Source: Yoonia sp034652275 (GTDB lineage: Bacteria > Pseudomonadota > Alphaproteobacteria > Rhodobacterales > Rhodobacteraceae). Taken from it: a DNA stretch of 64,000 bases. The DNA is taken from the NCBI RefSeq assembly GCF_034652275.1, contig NZ_JAXIWG010000001.1:372001-436000 (forward strand). Direction: 5' to 3'. Below the pieces are notes generated by a model, which was not told where the DNA came from, ran no database searches, and worked only from the letters and a program-made list of their open reading frames with translations. Position 1 is the stretch's first letter; every line of letters starts with the position of its first letter. Position numbers and translations under genes: made by a program. Positions 1 through 7,299 of the stretch are shown here, in pieces.

Positions 1-12
1 GATTTTGTGAAT

Positions 13-42
13 AAAAAAGGGGACCGGTGAAAACCGATCCCC
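13..42 (-). terminator. Rho-independent terminator of rplU-rpmA
   Basis: Read on the minus strand, a GC-rich stem (GGGGATCGGT paired with ACCGGTCCCC, one mismatch or wobble inside) with a TTTC loop is followed by a run of six T. It lies about 30 bases past the rpmA stop codon, the expected place for the end of the two-gene ribosomal operon. Confidence 0.85.
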
Positions 43-70
43 TCAAATGTTCGTGCTTGAGATTTTCGGC

Positions 71-340
71 TTACTCTGCGGCCTCCGCCACAGGGAGAAC
101 CGAAATAAAGGTGCGGCCTTTCAGGCCCTTGTGAAACTTCACGGCACCTTCGGCTGTTGCAAAGATCGTGTGATCCTTGCCCATGCCGACGCCCATGCCT
201 GGCCACATCTTTGTGCCGCGCTGGCGCATGATGATGTTGCCGGGGATGACGGCTTCGCCGCCGAATTTCTTCACACCAAGACGACGACCCGCAGAGTCGC
301 GTCCGTTACGGGATGAACCGCCTGCTTTTTTATGTGCCAT
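71..340 (-). CDS. rpmA: 50S ribosomal protein L27
   Basis: An 89-residue basic protein starting MAHKKAGGSSRNGRDS, the hallmark of bacterial L27, with the conserved GNIIMRQRGTK segment around residues 33-45. L27 is part of the large ribosomal subunit near the peptidyl-transferase centre, where its N-terminus contacts the tRNA acceptor ends. There is no N-terminal extension needing cleavage as in Firmicutes. It is the second gene of an rplU-rpmA operon, 11 bases after rplU, with a Shine-Dalgarno GGAGAG just upstream of the ATG, and is followed by a strong terminator. Length is typical of the family. Confidence 0.97.
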   Translation of the reverse strand: MAHKKAGGSSRNGRDSAGRRLGVKKFGGEAVIPGNIIMRQRGTKMWPGMGVGMGKDHTIFATAEGAVKFHKGLKGRTFISVLPVAEAAE

Positions 341-351
341 CTCGTCTCTCC

Positions 352-990
352 TTAAGCTTTGGACAGCTCGGCTGCTTGCGCAACCCAGCCTTCACGTTCG
401 ATGCGGCCTTTGAACGACAGCTTTTCGTTGAACGCAGCGATATCCTCTTCGGACCAGGCTGCGATCTGCGCAAATGTCGTCACGCCAGCGGCATGCAATT
501 TCTTTTCCAGTGCAGGGCCGACGCCCGACAGCAGTTTCAGGTCGTCGCCACCGGCAGGAGCTGCGGCGGCTTTGGGCGCTGCGGCTTTCTTGGGCTTAGC
601 GATGCCTTTGGGATTCACGCGGGGCGTGATTTCCATCTTGATGCCGGCACCGGACACTGCGGCCATCACGCCGGATTTGTCGGCACCTGTTTCCAGAATG
701 TCGGCGATCCGCACCAGCGTCAGTTGCTGACGGTGGCCTTTCTTGCGCTGGCTGCCGTGCTTACGGCGGCGTTTGACGTAGTTGATGGTCTTTTCGCCCT
801 TGATCTGGTCGATCACCTCGGCCTGCACGCCTGCGCCCGCAACCAAAGGAGCACCAACAGTCGAGCCGACCATCAGAATCTCGTTGAACTGGATCTTGTC
901 GCCGGCTTTTGCTGCCAACTTTTCGACGCGCAGAACGTCGCCAGAAGCGACCTTGTACTGCTTGCCGCCGGTTTTGAGAACCGCAAACAT
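352..990 (-). CDS. rplU: 50S ribosomal protein L21 with C-terminal helix-hairpin-helix extension
   Basis: Residues 1 to about 103 are a standard bacterial L21: it starts MFAVLKTGGKQYKV and has the basic NYVKRRRKHGSQRKKGHRQ stretch that binds 23S rRNA. Typical L21 is just over 100 residues, but this protein has 212. After the core comes an Ala/Lys/Pro-rich linker (about 128-147), then a compact domain with the helix-hairpin-helix signature LLSGVGPALEKKLHAAGV. Such a tail resembles the small HhH domain appended to several Rhodobacterales proteins; what it does on the ribosome is not known to me. The ATG follows AAGGAATAAC. A good promoter lies about 120 bases upstream, leaving a structured leader. 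Confidence 0.95.
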   Translation of the reverse strand: MFAVLKTGGKQYKVASGDVLRVEKLAAKAGDKIQFNEILMVGSTVGAPLVAGAGVQAEVIDQIKGEKTINYVKRRRKHGSQRKKGHRQQLTLVRIADILETGADKSGVMAAVSGAGIKMEITPRVNPKGIAKPKKAAAPKAAAAPAGGDDLKLLSGVGPALEKKLHAAGVTTFAQIAAWSEEDIAAFNEKLSFKGRIEREGWVAQAAELSKA

Positions 991-1115
991 ATGTTATTCC
1001 TTCATTTTCCGCGTCATTGAGGCCCCGGAATGGTCCGGCGTTTGGTGCCTGTGGACTGCGCGCCCGTAGGCGTCATTTCGCACAAATCCCGACAAAACCC
1101 TTGTCGAGATGGCGG

Positions 1116-1144
1116 CTTATCAGTCCAATGCCCCTGTAAGTCAA
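1116..1144 (-). promoter_or_regulatory. Predicted sigma-70 promoter for rplU-rpmA
   Basis: On the minus strand TTGACT is followed after exactly 17 bases by GATAAG, a good match to a vegetative promoter. Transcription would begin near 1109, giving a leader of about 118 bases before the rplU ATG. The leader contains small inverted repeats (CGACAA...TTGTCG near 1091-1107; CCGGA...TCCGG near 1025-1040). The promoter assignment is from sequence match only. Confidence 0.55.
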
Positions 1145-1168
1145 GCCAAAAGAAGGTGAAAAACCCCC

Positions 1169-1504
1169 ATGCGCCCTGCCCTGATCCTGCCGCTGATCCT
1201 TGCCGCCTGCACCACGGACCCCAGCAATCCCGGTATGCCGGTGTTCACTCCGCTGACCGCCATGACCGACCCCGGCTATGCGCAAAAGCGCGGGCAGGTC
1301 GAGATTATCGTCAAGACCAATTATGACGCCATCCGCCGCGACATCGACGCAGGCGGCGGGCCTGTGCTGGTGGCGGCGATGGATGCGGCGGGTGTGCCGA
1401 TGCAGGACAGGCCCACCCGCGTGATCCAGTTGCAGTCCGACATGGGGCTTTACGATGTGAACCCCGGCGCGCTGGTCACGGCGCTGATGGTCTTCGGCGG
1501 CTAG
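1169..1504 (+). CDS. Small putative lipoprotein, function unknown
   Basis: A 111-residue protein with a short hydrophobic N-terminus, MRPALILPLILAACTT, whose LAAC motif is a lipobox. Cys15 would be the acylated residue, making this a small outer- or inner-membrane lipoprotein. The mature part has no motif I recognise. The start is the ATG after AGAAGGTGA, well spaced. Its last four bases overlap the end of a convergently transcribed second small lipoprotein gene. It could be a family restricted to Rhodobacterales; I assign no function. Confidence 0.7.
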   Translation: MRPALILPLILAACTTDPSNPGMPVFTPLTAMTDPGYAQKRGQVEIIVKTNYDAIRRDIDAGGGPVLVAAMDAAGVPMQDRPTRVIQLQSDMGLYDVNPGALVTALMVFGG

Positions 1505-1908
1505 AAGCTGCCGACCGTGCTGTCGCGGAAGGCCACCAGATCCCAGAACGCCTTGGACCGCGCGATATCATTGGCCAGATCAGTCGGCACGCCGCGCGCG
1601 ATCATCCGGTTGTAAAGGTCTTGCGGAAAGCCGGGTGATACGGATGGCACGCTGACCATCGGGTTGATGTCGGTGGGGCGCGCTGCAGCATCGGCGGGAC
1701 ACCCGCGGGTCGGATCGCCATTGGCGCTGCGGCCATCGGCGCGCAGTTTTTGCACGGCCGCGAAATAGATTGCGCATTCGTTGAACACCAGCCGTTCCTG
1801 ACGCGGATCGCCTGTCGGCAATGCGGGGTCGACCGAAACCAGAGGCGCCTGTGCGCCACATCCGGCCAGAAGTCCAAGAACGAGTGCGGCAGTCAGTTTC
1901 AGTTGCAA
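1501..1908 (-). CDS. Small putative lipoprotein, function unknown
   Basis: A 135-residue protein with a signal peptide ending LLAGC (lipobox, Cys17). The mature region contains two further cysteines (Cys45 in FNECAIYF and Cys70 in TRGCPAD) that could form a periplasmic disulfide, and an aromatic/acidic C-terminus. No ATG is available near the signal peptide; the likely start is TTG at 1906-1908 with AGGA about five bases upstream. It is convergent with the preceding lipoprotein gene (four-base tail overlap) and 64 bases downstream of the DUF2059-like gene on the same strand, so it may be co-transcribed with it. No function can be assigned. Confidence 0.65.
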   Translation of the reverse strand: MQLKLTAALVLGLLAGCGAQAPLVSVDPALPTGDPRQERLVFNECAIYFAAVQKLRADGRSANGDPTRGCPADAAARPTDINPMVSVPSVSPGFPQDLYNRMIARGVPTDLANDIARSKAFWDLVAFRDSTVGSF

Positions 1909-1972
1909 AGTCCTGTTCCCTCTTTTTGATCAGGGCGCACCATACCGCGTTTCGCCCGCTTGCCAAGTCCGG

Positions 1973-2797
1973 TTACAGGTCCTGACTGATGATGAAGCCG
2001 GAAGCCGCCGTTCCCAGATCGCGCGACACGCGCATGAACATCTCGTCAAACGCAGTGAACAGTGCCGCCGTCAGGGCGCGCCCGTCCGGCGTCTGGCTGA
2101 ATGTGGTCAGCTCCACCAGTTCGGCATCGCTCAATGGGGCATAGGCCAGCAGCAGAAAGGCATAGAGCCATTCGGTCGTGCTTGCGCGGATTTCCTCCTC
2201 TTGTGCCCAGACATCGGCAAGCAGATCGTTGGCAGTCACACCCGGCAAGGTGGCACCCCCCGCGACAAGCGCGTCGATGAAAGCATAGTTGGAATTGAGC
2301 CCGCCGACGACATTGGCCTCGATCAGATCGTTGGCGGCGATGAAATCGGTGATCAGGTCAAAGCGCGGCGTTTCGGCCAGCGCTTCTTCGGCGGCAAAAG
2401 CCTTGGCTGCGGCGTCCAGCGTGGGGTCCAGCATCGCCTCGCGCGCGCCCACCTCCAGCGTGACAATCCGCTGGCCAAGGTCAGAGCGGTAGAATTCGAG
2501 CATCGGCGTCACGTCCTGCCCGTCAAGGGCTGCGACAAAAGCCGCGCGCATCTCGGCCACCATCGCGTCGGTGTCATAGATGCGCGCCACGTGATCGGCC
2601 CACCGCGGTGTCATGCCGGACGGGAACATGTCACGCGCGATCGTCTCGCCGTAATCCATCCCCTCCTCGCCCATCACGACAACGATTTCCGGCAGACCCA
2701 CTGCATCGAACAGGGCATCGGCATCCCCGGCCTGGGCAAAGGCCGCCCCCGCGAAGGTCAGCGAGGTGGCTAGCGACAAAAACAGGCGGCGCAACAT
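1973..2797 (-). CDS. Secreted DUF2059-domain protein
   Basis: A 274-residue protein with a clear Sec signal peptide (MLRRLFLSLATSLTFAGAAFAQ, cleavage after AFA). The mature part is helical and shows the DUF2059 pattern twice: LEFYRSDLGQRIV near residues 100-112 and LVELTTFSQTPDGRALTAAL near 225-245, each a segment of the form 'FY-S--G' or 'F-QTP-G'. DUF2059 proteins are periplasmic proteins of unknown role. The ATG lies after a weak AGGA-like Shine-Dalgarno (GAAAGGACCG). The family assignment is from the pattern only. Confidence 0.7.
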   Translation of the reverse strand: MLRRLFLSLATSLTFAGAAFAQAGDADALFDAVGLPEIVVVMGEEGMDYGETIARDMFPSGMTPRWADHVARIYDTDAMVAEMRAAFVAALDGQDVTPMLEFYRSDLGQRIVTLEVGAREAMLDPTLDAAAKAFAAEEALAETPRFDLITDFIAANDLIEANVVGGLNSNYAFIDALVAGGATLPGVTANDLLADVWAQEEEIRASTTEWLYAFLLLAYAPLSDAELVELTTFSQTPDGRALTAALFTAFDEMFMRVSRDLGTAASGFIISQDL

Positions 2798-2930
2798 GGT
2801 CGGTCCTTTCGGTCTTGGGCGAACTCAGGACCGACAAACACGATTTTTGCGGCAATGCCCATGCAATTCTAAGTGAGAGCGTTTTGCCCCTTGCGCTGCG
2901 CCGCGCGGCACATTATTCCGCCACCACCGC

Positions 2931-3020
2931 GGAGAGGTGCCGGAGTGGTCGAACGGGGCGGTCTCGAAAACCGTTGTGGGTGCAAGCCCACCCAGGGTTC
3001 GAATCCCTGTCTCTCCGCCA
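2931..3020 (+). tRNA. tRNA-Ser(CGA)
   Basis: A 90-base class II tRNA with encoded CCA. The acceptor stem GGAGAGG pairs with TCTCTCC; the anticodon stem GCGGT/ACCGT encloses loop CTCGAAA, so the anticodon is CGA, which reads UCG (serine). A long variable arm (GGGTGCAAGCCC) and the T arm CAGGG-TTCGAAT-CCCTG fit tRNA-Ser. Confidence 0.95.
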
Positions 3021-3345
3021 TTTGTCCTGCAAGGACACAAATCCACTCCCATTAGCTGAACAAGCGCAGTCTCACTGTGCTTTTTGGCTGCATTGAAACA
3101 CAGACAGATTACCGCAACCGGTATTCGGGATCAGTGTCGCGGCCTCCAGATCAACGGTTTTTTTTTACTTGCGCCTAGGTTGTTTTCGCCGCATAAAACC
3201 GATTCAAATTTTGGATTAACACACGCAAGCTATTGAATTATATATATAAAATGTTTTTTTGCTCTTGCAACCTTGGCGTATCACTGACAACTTGAGGCAG
3301 TTTTATCGTGACTCTTAAAAGTCAGTCTGTCTGGAAGGAACATCA
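3021..3345. other. AT-rich intergenic region upstream of the TbpB-like lipoprotein gene
   Basis: No gene is apparent. The stretch from about 3150 to 3265 is markedly AT-rich against the surrounding GC-rich sequence, with a TATATATATAAAATG tract and T-runs near 3160 and 3253. A small dyad TGACT-N6-AGTCA lies at 3309-3324, and a good Shine-Dalgarno (GGAAGGA) precedes the ATG at 3346. This is presumably the promoter region of the lipoprotein gene; I could not fix one -35/-10 pair. Confidence 0.5.
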
Positions 3346-3978
3346 ATGAACGCGTTGAAGATTGCATTTGCTTTGGTTTCAGTTGCTGCGTTGGCCGCGT
3401 GCGGCGGCGGTGGCGGTGGGATCGGCGGCGGCGGACCTGTATTGCTGCAACCGGCGCCAGCAGGGTCGTTCAATGCTTTCGTAAATGATGAGACGCTTTT
3501 CTTGAACGAGTACTACTCGAATACTTTGCAGCCTATCCGCACGCAGGCGATGCCAACAGGCGGGACAGCAGTTTATACCGGCACGGCCGCCTTTGGTAAC
3601 GGTCGCTCGACGTCATCGACAAACGGCGTGATCAGCCGCAGCTTGCCAGACATGACGGGCGCAACGACGTTGAACGCGAACTTCGGAACGGCACGCTTGA
3701 ACGGAACCATTACGAACTTCCGCAGCGCTGACAATACGGCTCTGCCAGGTACGATAACATTGGGCAATGCAACCATTAATGGCAATCGGATCGTCCAATC
3801 GAGCAGCGTCACCGGAACGGTTCCACTGCCCGGCGGTCAGGGCAACATTACCTTCGGCCAGTTCAACGGCGGGTTTGTCGGCCAGAATGCCGCCGGATTT
3901 GACGGGACTTTGGTTGTATTTGCAAACAGGTCTAGCGGTGGGCAAACTTTGAACGCCGTGATCACCGCAGATCAGTAA
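3346..3978 (+). CDS. TbpB-like (transferrin-binding-protein-type) surface lipoprotein
   Basis: A 210-residue predicted lipoprotein: signal peptide ending LAAC followed directly by a run of glycines (Cys19, then GGGGGGIGGGG). A poly-glycine tether after the lipidated Cys is typical of Neisseria TbpB/HpuA/fHbp-type lipoproteins. The mature domain is beta-rich with the repeat-like elements YTGTAAFGNGRS, TLNANFGTARLNGTITNF and ITFGQFNGGFVGQNAAGFDGT. These fit the C-terminal beta-barrel of the TbpB_B_D family, often labelled 'transferrin-binding protein-like solute-binding protein' in marine alphaproteobacteria. The true ligand is unknown. The gene stands alone, with an AT-rich upstream region and a downstream hairpin. 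No Slam-type exporter gene is in this window. Confidence 0.7.
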   Translation: MNALKIAFALVSVAALAACGGGGGGIGGGGPVLLQPAPAGSFNAFVNDETLFLNEYYSNTLQPIRTQAMPTGGTAVYTGTAAFGNGRSTSSTNGVISRSLPDMTGATTLNANFGTARLNGTITNFRSADNTALPGTITLGNATINGNRIVQSSSVTGTVPLPGGQGNITFGQFNGGFVGQNAAGFDGTLVVFANRSSGGQTLNAVITADQ

Positions 3979-4058
3979 AACGTTCTCGAGGGCACTTTCG
4001 TTCGTGTGACACAGCGTTCGGGAACGATCGCTGCACCTTTCTGGTTGATCGGAAATAG

Positions 4059-4091
4059 ACCGCCGGACATTCGGTCCGGCGGCTGCCTTTT
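4059..4091 (+). terminator. Probable terminator after the TbpB-like lipoprotein gene
   Basis: A strong hairpin, CCGCCGGAC-ATTC-GGTCCGGCGG, lies about 80 bases past the stop at 3978 and is followed by CTGCCTTTTCC, a short T-run. It could terminate the lipoprotein transcript before the next gene at 4111. The T-run is weak and slightly displaced, hence moderate confidence. Confidence 0.5.
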
Positions 4092-4110
4092 CCGACCATC
4101 GGAGACGATC

Positions 4111-4776
4111 ATGAAACATACCCTACTGACCATGACCCTTGCGGCCCAGCTTGCGGGCGGTGCTGCACTCGCCCAGACGCAGGGCGATACCGACGACGTC
4201 AACGCCAACCAAAGCCAGACCAATGCGCCCGATCTGCAGCCCGTCGCCTATGGCGGTGACTGGCCGCAGACGCTTGTTATGGCGATGTTCACCCAAGACA
4301 GGCTGACTGTGCGCCCTGCCGAGGAACTGGCAATGCAATGGCGCACGCTTGCGCCCGCCGATCAGGACATCATCCGCCGTGATTGCGCCGATGTGAGCCA
4401 GCTGACCGAAGCGGAAATGTTGTCCGATGACCCCGGCGAGATGTCGGACGGCGTCGATGACCGCGCGGTCGCAGGGGCTGATGACACGGCTAGTCGCATG
4501 GGCACGGGTGCAAATACCGTCGGCACGCTGGACGGCGAAGCTCCGGCCGATGTCGTCACGGGGTCGCCTGTGGACGGCACCACCGGCCAGACTGGTGAAA
4601 CGGGCACCACCGGCGATACGTCGGTCACTCCGTTTACCGGCGATACTGCCCCTCAGGACGACGGGCCAGCGATGGACAGCACCGGCACGATGATGTCCGA
4701 GGACGATTCCCTGAACGACATCGAGATTTCGATCGCGCAGATGCAGACGATCTGCACGGCGTTGCAGGAACAGTGA
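4111..4776 (+). CDS. Secreted acidic Thr/Gly/Asp-rich protein, function unknown
   Basis: The start is the ATG at 4111, after GGAGACGATC and at the head of a signal peptide (MKHTLLTMTLAAQLAGGAALAQ, cleavage after ALA). The same frame is open further upstream, but those residues do not fit a signal peptide. The 221-residue product has a small conserved-looking region (about residues 50-115) with Cys residues near positions 93 and 217 that could pair across the protein. Between them is a low-complexity Thr/Gly/Asp-rich stretch (for example TTGQTGETGTTGDTS). It is very acidic and probably periplasmic. I do not recognise a family. The next gene is convergent, 31 bases away. Confidence 0.6.
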   Translation: MKHTLLTMTLAAQLAGGAALAQTQGDTDDVNANQSQTNAPDLQPVAYGGDWPQTLVMAMFTQDRLTVRPAEELAMQWRTLAPADQDIIRRDCADVSQLTEAEMLSDDPGEMSDGVDDRAVAGADDTASRMGTGANTVGTLDGEAPADVVTGSPVDGTTGQTGETGTTGDTSVTPFTGDTAPQDDGPAMDSTGTMMSEDDSLNDIEISIAQMQTICTALQEQ

Positions 4777-4807
4777 CCCGGCCGGCTGCGGGCTCCGGCC
4801 CGCGGCC

Positions 4808-5059
4808 TCACTGCTCCTTTTGAAGATAGCCCCAGACCGTCAGCACAAGCACGGCCCCGATGGCAGCACCGATGATGCCCGCGCCCTGCCCCGCGCCATA
4901 AAGGCCCAGCGTCTGGCCGATGAAGGACGCCACAAACGCCCCTGCAATCCCCAGCGCTGTGGTCCGCAGAAACCCTGACGGATGGTGATCGCCCGGTGTT
5001 ACGGCCCGCGCGATCAGTCCAGCGACAAAGCCGATGATGATGATCCAGAGAATGCCCAT
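4808..5059 (-). CDS. GlsB/YeaQ/YmgE-family small membrane protein
   Basis: An 83-residue protein with three hydrophobic segments, starting MGILWIIIIGFVAGLIARAV. The N-terminal GFVAGLIARAVTPG and the later LGIAGAFVASFIGQTLG and GAGIIGAAIGAVLVL are the glycine-rich helices of the transglycosylase-associated (GlsB/YeaQ/YmgE) family, small inner-membrane proteins linked to general stress. I chose the ATG at 5059, directly after AGGAAGAACC, over one five codons upstream. The exact function of the family is unclear. Confidence 0.85.
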   Translation of the reverse strand: MGILWIIIIGFVAGLIARAVTPGDHHPSGFLRTTALGIAGAFVASFIGQTLGLYGAGQGAGIIGAAIGAVLVLTVWGYLQKEQ

Positions 5060-5229
5060 GGTTCTTCCTGTCATTTTTCATGTCGCAGATCCAACGCACA
5101 AGGGCAGGACACGTTCCCGCCAAGCCACCGGGGGAGCCACTGTCGGTGCCACGCGCAGCCCTGCCGCAAACCCGCTATACATCGGCGTGGCATCGGCCAC
5201 TATGGGATCAACCAGCCAGGAGCCAGTTC

Positions 5230-7275
5230 ATGTCTACCGATCCCCTGTTGCAGCCCTACCAGCTCAAACATCTGACCTTGCGCAACCGGATCATGACCAC
5301 CAGCCATGAACCGGCCTATCCCGAGGACGGGATGCCCAAGGCGCGCTACGCCGCCTATCACGCCGAACGGGCCAAGGCGGGGGTCGCGTTGACCATGACC
5401 GCAGGCTCTGCCGCCGTGTCGCGCGACAGCCCGCCGGTGTTCAACAATATCCTAGCCTACAAGGACGAGGTTGTGCCGTGGATCCGGCAATTGACCGATG
5501 CCTGCCACGACCACGGCTGCGCGGTGATGATCCAGCTCACGCATCTGGGGCGGCGCACGGGCTGGGCCAAAGGCGACTGGCTGCCCTCTGTCTCCTCCTC
5601 GCGCCACCGTGAACCGGCGCATCGCGCTTTCCCGAAACTGGCCGAAGATTGGGATATCGCGCGGATCATCTCCGATTTCGCCGATGCGGCTGAACGGATG
5701 CAAGCGGGCGGCATGGACGGGATCGAATTGCAGGTTTACGGCCATCTGCTCGACCAGTTCTGGTCGCCGCTGACCAATGATCTGGACGGGCCTTATGGGG
5801 GGCAAAGCCTTGATAGCCGGATGCAACTGCTGCTGGATGTGCTGACAGCCTGCCGCAAACGGGTGGGCGACGGTTTCATCATCGGTCTGCGCTATACGGC
5901 GGACGAGGCTGCCGCAGGTGGCATCACCCCCGAGGAAGGCATCACCATTTCCAAGCGGCTGGCAGATACCGGCATGGTCGATTTCCTCAACGTTATCAAG
6001 GGCCGCATCCATACCGACCCTGCAATGACCGACGTGATCCCAGTGCAGGGCATGAAAAGCGCGCCGCATCTGGATTTCGCAGGTGCCGTGAAGCAGGCGA
6101 CCGGATTGCCCACCTTCCACGCCGCGCGCATCCCAGATGTGGCCACGGCGCGGCATGCGATACAGGCCGGATTGCTCGACATGGTCGGCATGACGCGGGC
6201 GCATATGGCGGACCCCCATATCGTGCGCAAGATTATCGAGGGGCGCGAGGATGATATCCGCCCTTGCGTCGGCGCCACCTATTGCCTTGACCGGATCTAT
6301 CAGGCGGGCGAGGCGCTGTGCATCCACAATGCCGCGACGGGCCGCGAGCTGACGATGCCGCATGACATCGCCCCTGCCCCTGCGGCGCGCAAGGTCGTCA
6401 TCATCGGCGCAGGTCCTGCGGGGCTGGAGGCCGCGCGCGTCGCCGCAGCACGCGGGCATGATGTCACCGTGTTCGAGGCGCAACCTGACCCCGGTGGGCA
6501 GATCAGGCTGACCGCACAGAACCCGCGCAGGCGCGAGATGATCGGCATTATCGACTGGCGCATGGCGCAATGCGCGGCCCGCGACGTGACGTTCCATTTC
6601 AACACATGGGCCGAGGCGGATGACGTGACCGCCCTTGCCCCCGATGTGGTGATCGTGGCGACCGGCGGTCTGCCCAATACGCAGCTGTTCGAGCAGAAGA
6701 AGGACAACCCGCTCGTCGTCAGCGCGTGGGATATCATCTCGGGCGATGTGAAACCGGGGCAGGATGTGCTGATCTATGACGAAAGCGGCGATCACCCCGG
6801 CCTGATGGCGGCAGAGGTCGCGGCAAATGCGGGGGCGAGCGTCGAGGTGATGACACCCGACCGCACCTTCGCGCCCGAGGTGATGGGGATGAACCTTGTC
6901 CCCTATATGCGCGCGTTACAGGACAAGGATGTGACCTTCACCGTCACCCGCCGCCTGCTGGACGTCACCCGCGACGGCAACCGCTTGCGCGCTGTGATCG
7001 GGACGGATTACAGCGGGTTCACCAAGGAAAAGACCTATGACCAGATCATCGTGAATTACGGGACACTGCCTTTGGATGATCTCTACTTCGATCTCAAACC
7101 TTTGTCGCGCAATCTGGGCGAAGTCGATCAGGAGGCGTTGATCGGGGGCCGCGCGCAAGCGGTGGCAACCAATCCCGAGGGGGCGTTCCAGCTGTTCCGC
7201 ATCGGGGACGCCGTCAGTGCGCGCAATACGCATGCGGCGATCTATGATGCGCTGCGGTTGGTAAAAGATTTGTAA
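5230..7275 (+). CDS. FMN/FAD/Fe-S oxidoreductase of the 2,4-dienoyl-CoA reductase family, probable N-methyl amino acid demethylase
   Basis: A 681-residue protein. Residues 1 to about 340 form an old-yellow-enzyme-type FMN barrel, and about 386-680 an FAD/NAD(P)-binding reductase part with VVIIGAGPAGLEAARVAAARG near residue 389. This architecture is shared by 2,4-dienoyl-CoA reductase, trimethylamine dehydrogenase and the dimethylglycine/stachydrine/N-methylproline demethylases (DgcA, HpbA, Stc types). The N-terminus (TTSHEPAYPEDGMPKARY) resembles the demethylase group best. The Fe-S loop reads C346-VGATY-C352 with a later C364; an alanine (349) stands where most family members have a second Cys. 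I chose the ATG at 5230 because it begins the family's N-terminus (DPLLQPYQLKHLTLRNR). It is a single gene with no partner demethylase subunits nearby, so the substrate is a guess. Confidence 0.75.
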   Translation: MSTDPLLQPYQLKHLTLRNRIMTTSHEPAYPEDGMPKARYAAYHAERAKAGVALTMTAGSAAVSRDSPPVFNNILAYKDEVVPWIRQLTDACHDHGCAVMIQLTHLGRRTGWAKGDWLPSVSSSRHREPAHRAFPKLAEDWDIARIISDFADAAERMQAGGMDGIELQVYGHLLDQFWSPLTNDLDGPYGGQSLDSRMQLLLDVLTACRKRVGDGFIIGLRYTADEAAAGGITPEEGITISKRLADTGMVDFLNVIKGRIHTDPAMTDVIPVQGMKSAPHLDFAGAVKQATGLPTFHAARIPDVATARHAIQAGLLDMVGMTRAHMADPHIVRKIIEGREDDIRPCVGATYCLDRIYQAGEALCIHNAATGRELTMPHDIAPAPAARKVVIIGAGPAGLEAARVAAARGHDVTVFEAQPDPGGQIRLTAQNPRRREMIGIIDWRMAQCAARDVTFHFNTWAEADDVTALAPDVVIVATGGLPNTQLFEQKKDNPLVVSAWDIISGDVKPGQDVLIYDESGDHPGLMAAEVAANAGASVEVMTPDRTFAPEVMGMNLVPYMRALQDKDVTFTVTRRLLDVTRDGNRLRAVIGTDYSGFTKEKTYDQIIVNYGTLPLDDLYFDLKPLSRNLGEVDQEALIGGRAQAVATNPEGAFQLFRIGDAVSARNTHAAIYDALRLVKDL

Positions 7276-7293
7276 GGCGGGCATGAGCCCGCC
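7276..7293. terminator. Stem-loop between two convergent genes
   Basis: GGCGGGC-ATGA-GCCCGCC is a perfect 7-bp hairpin directly after the oxidoreductase stop codon and before the end of the convergent Anbu gene. No T-run follows on either strand, so it may be a bidirectional 3'-end structure or a dispersed palindrome rather than a classical terminator. Confidence 0.45.
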
Positions 7294-7299
7294 CTACGA

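Noticed and set aside
5452..6795. A 447-codon minus-strand open frame opposite the demethylase-like gene.
   Set aside because: His/Arg-rich translation with no domain; it is the shadow of a clearly recognised plus-strand flavoprotein.
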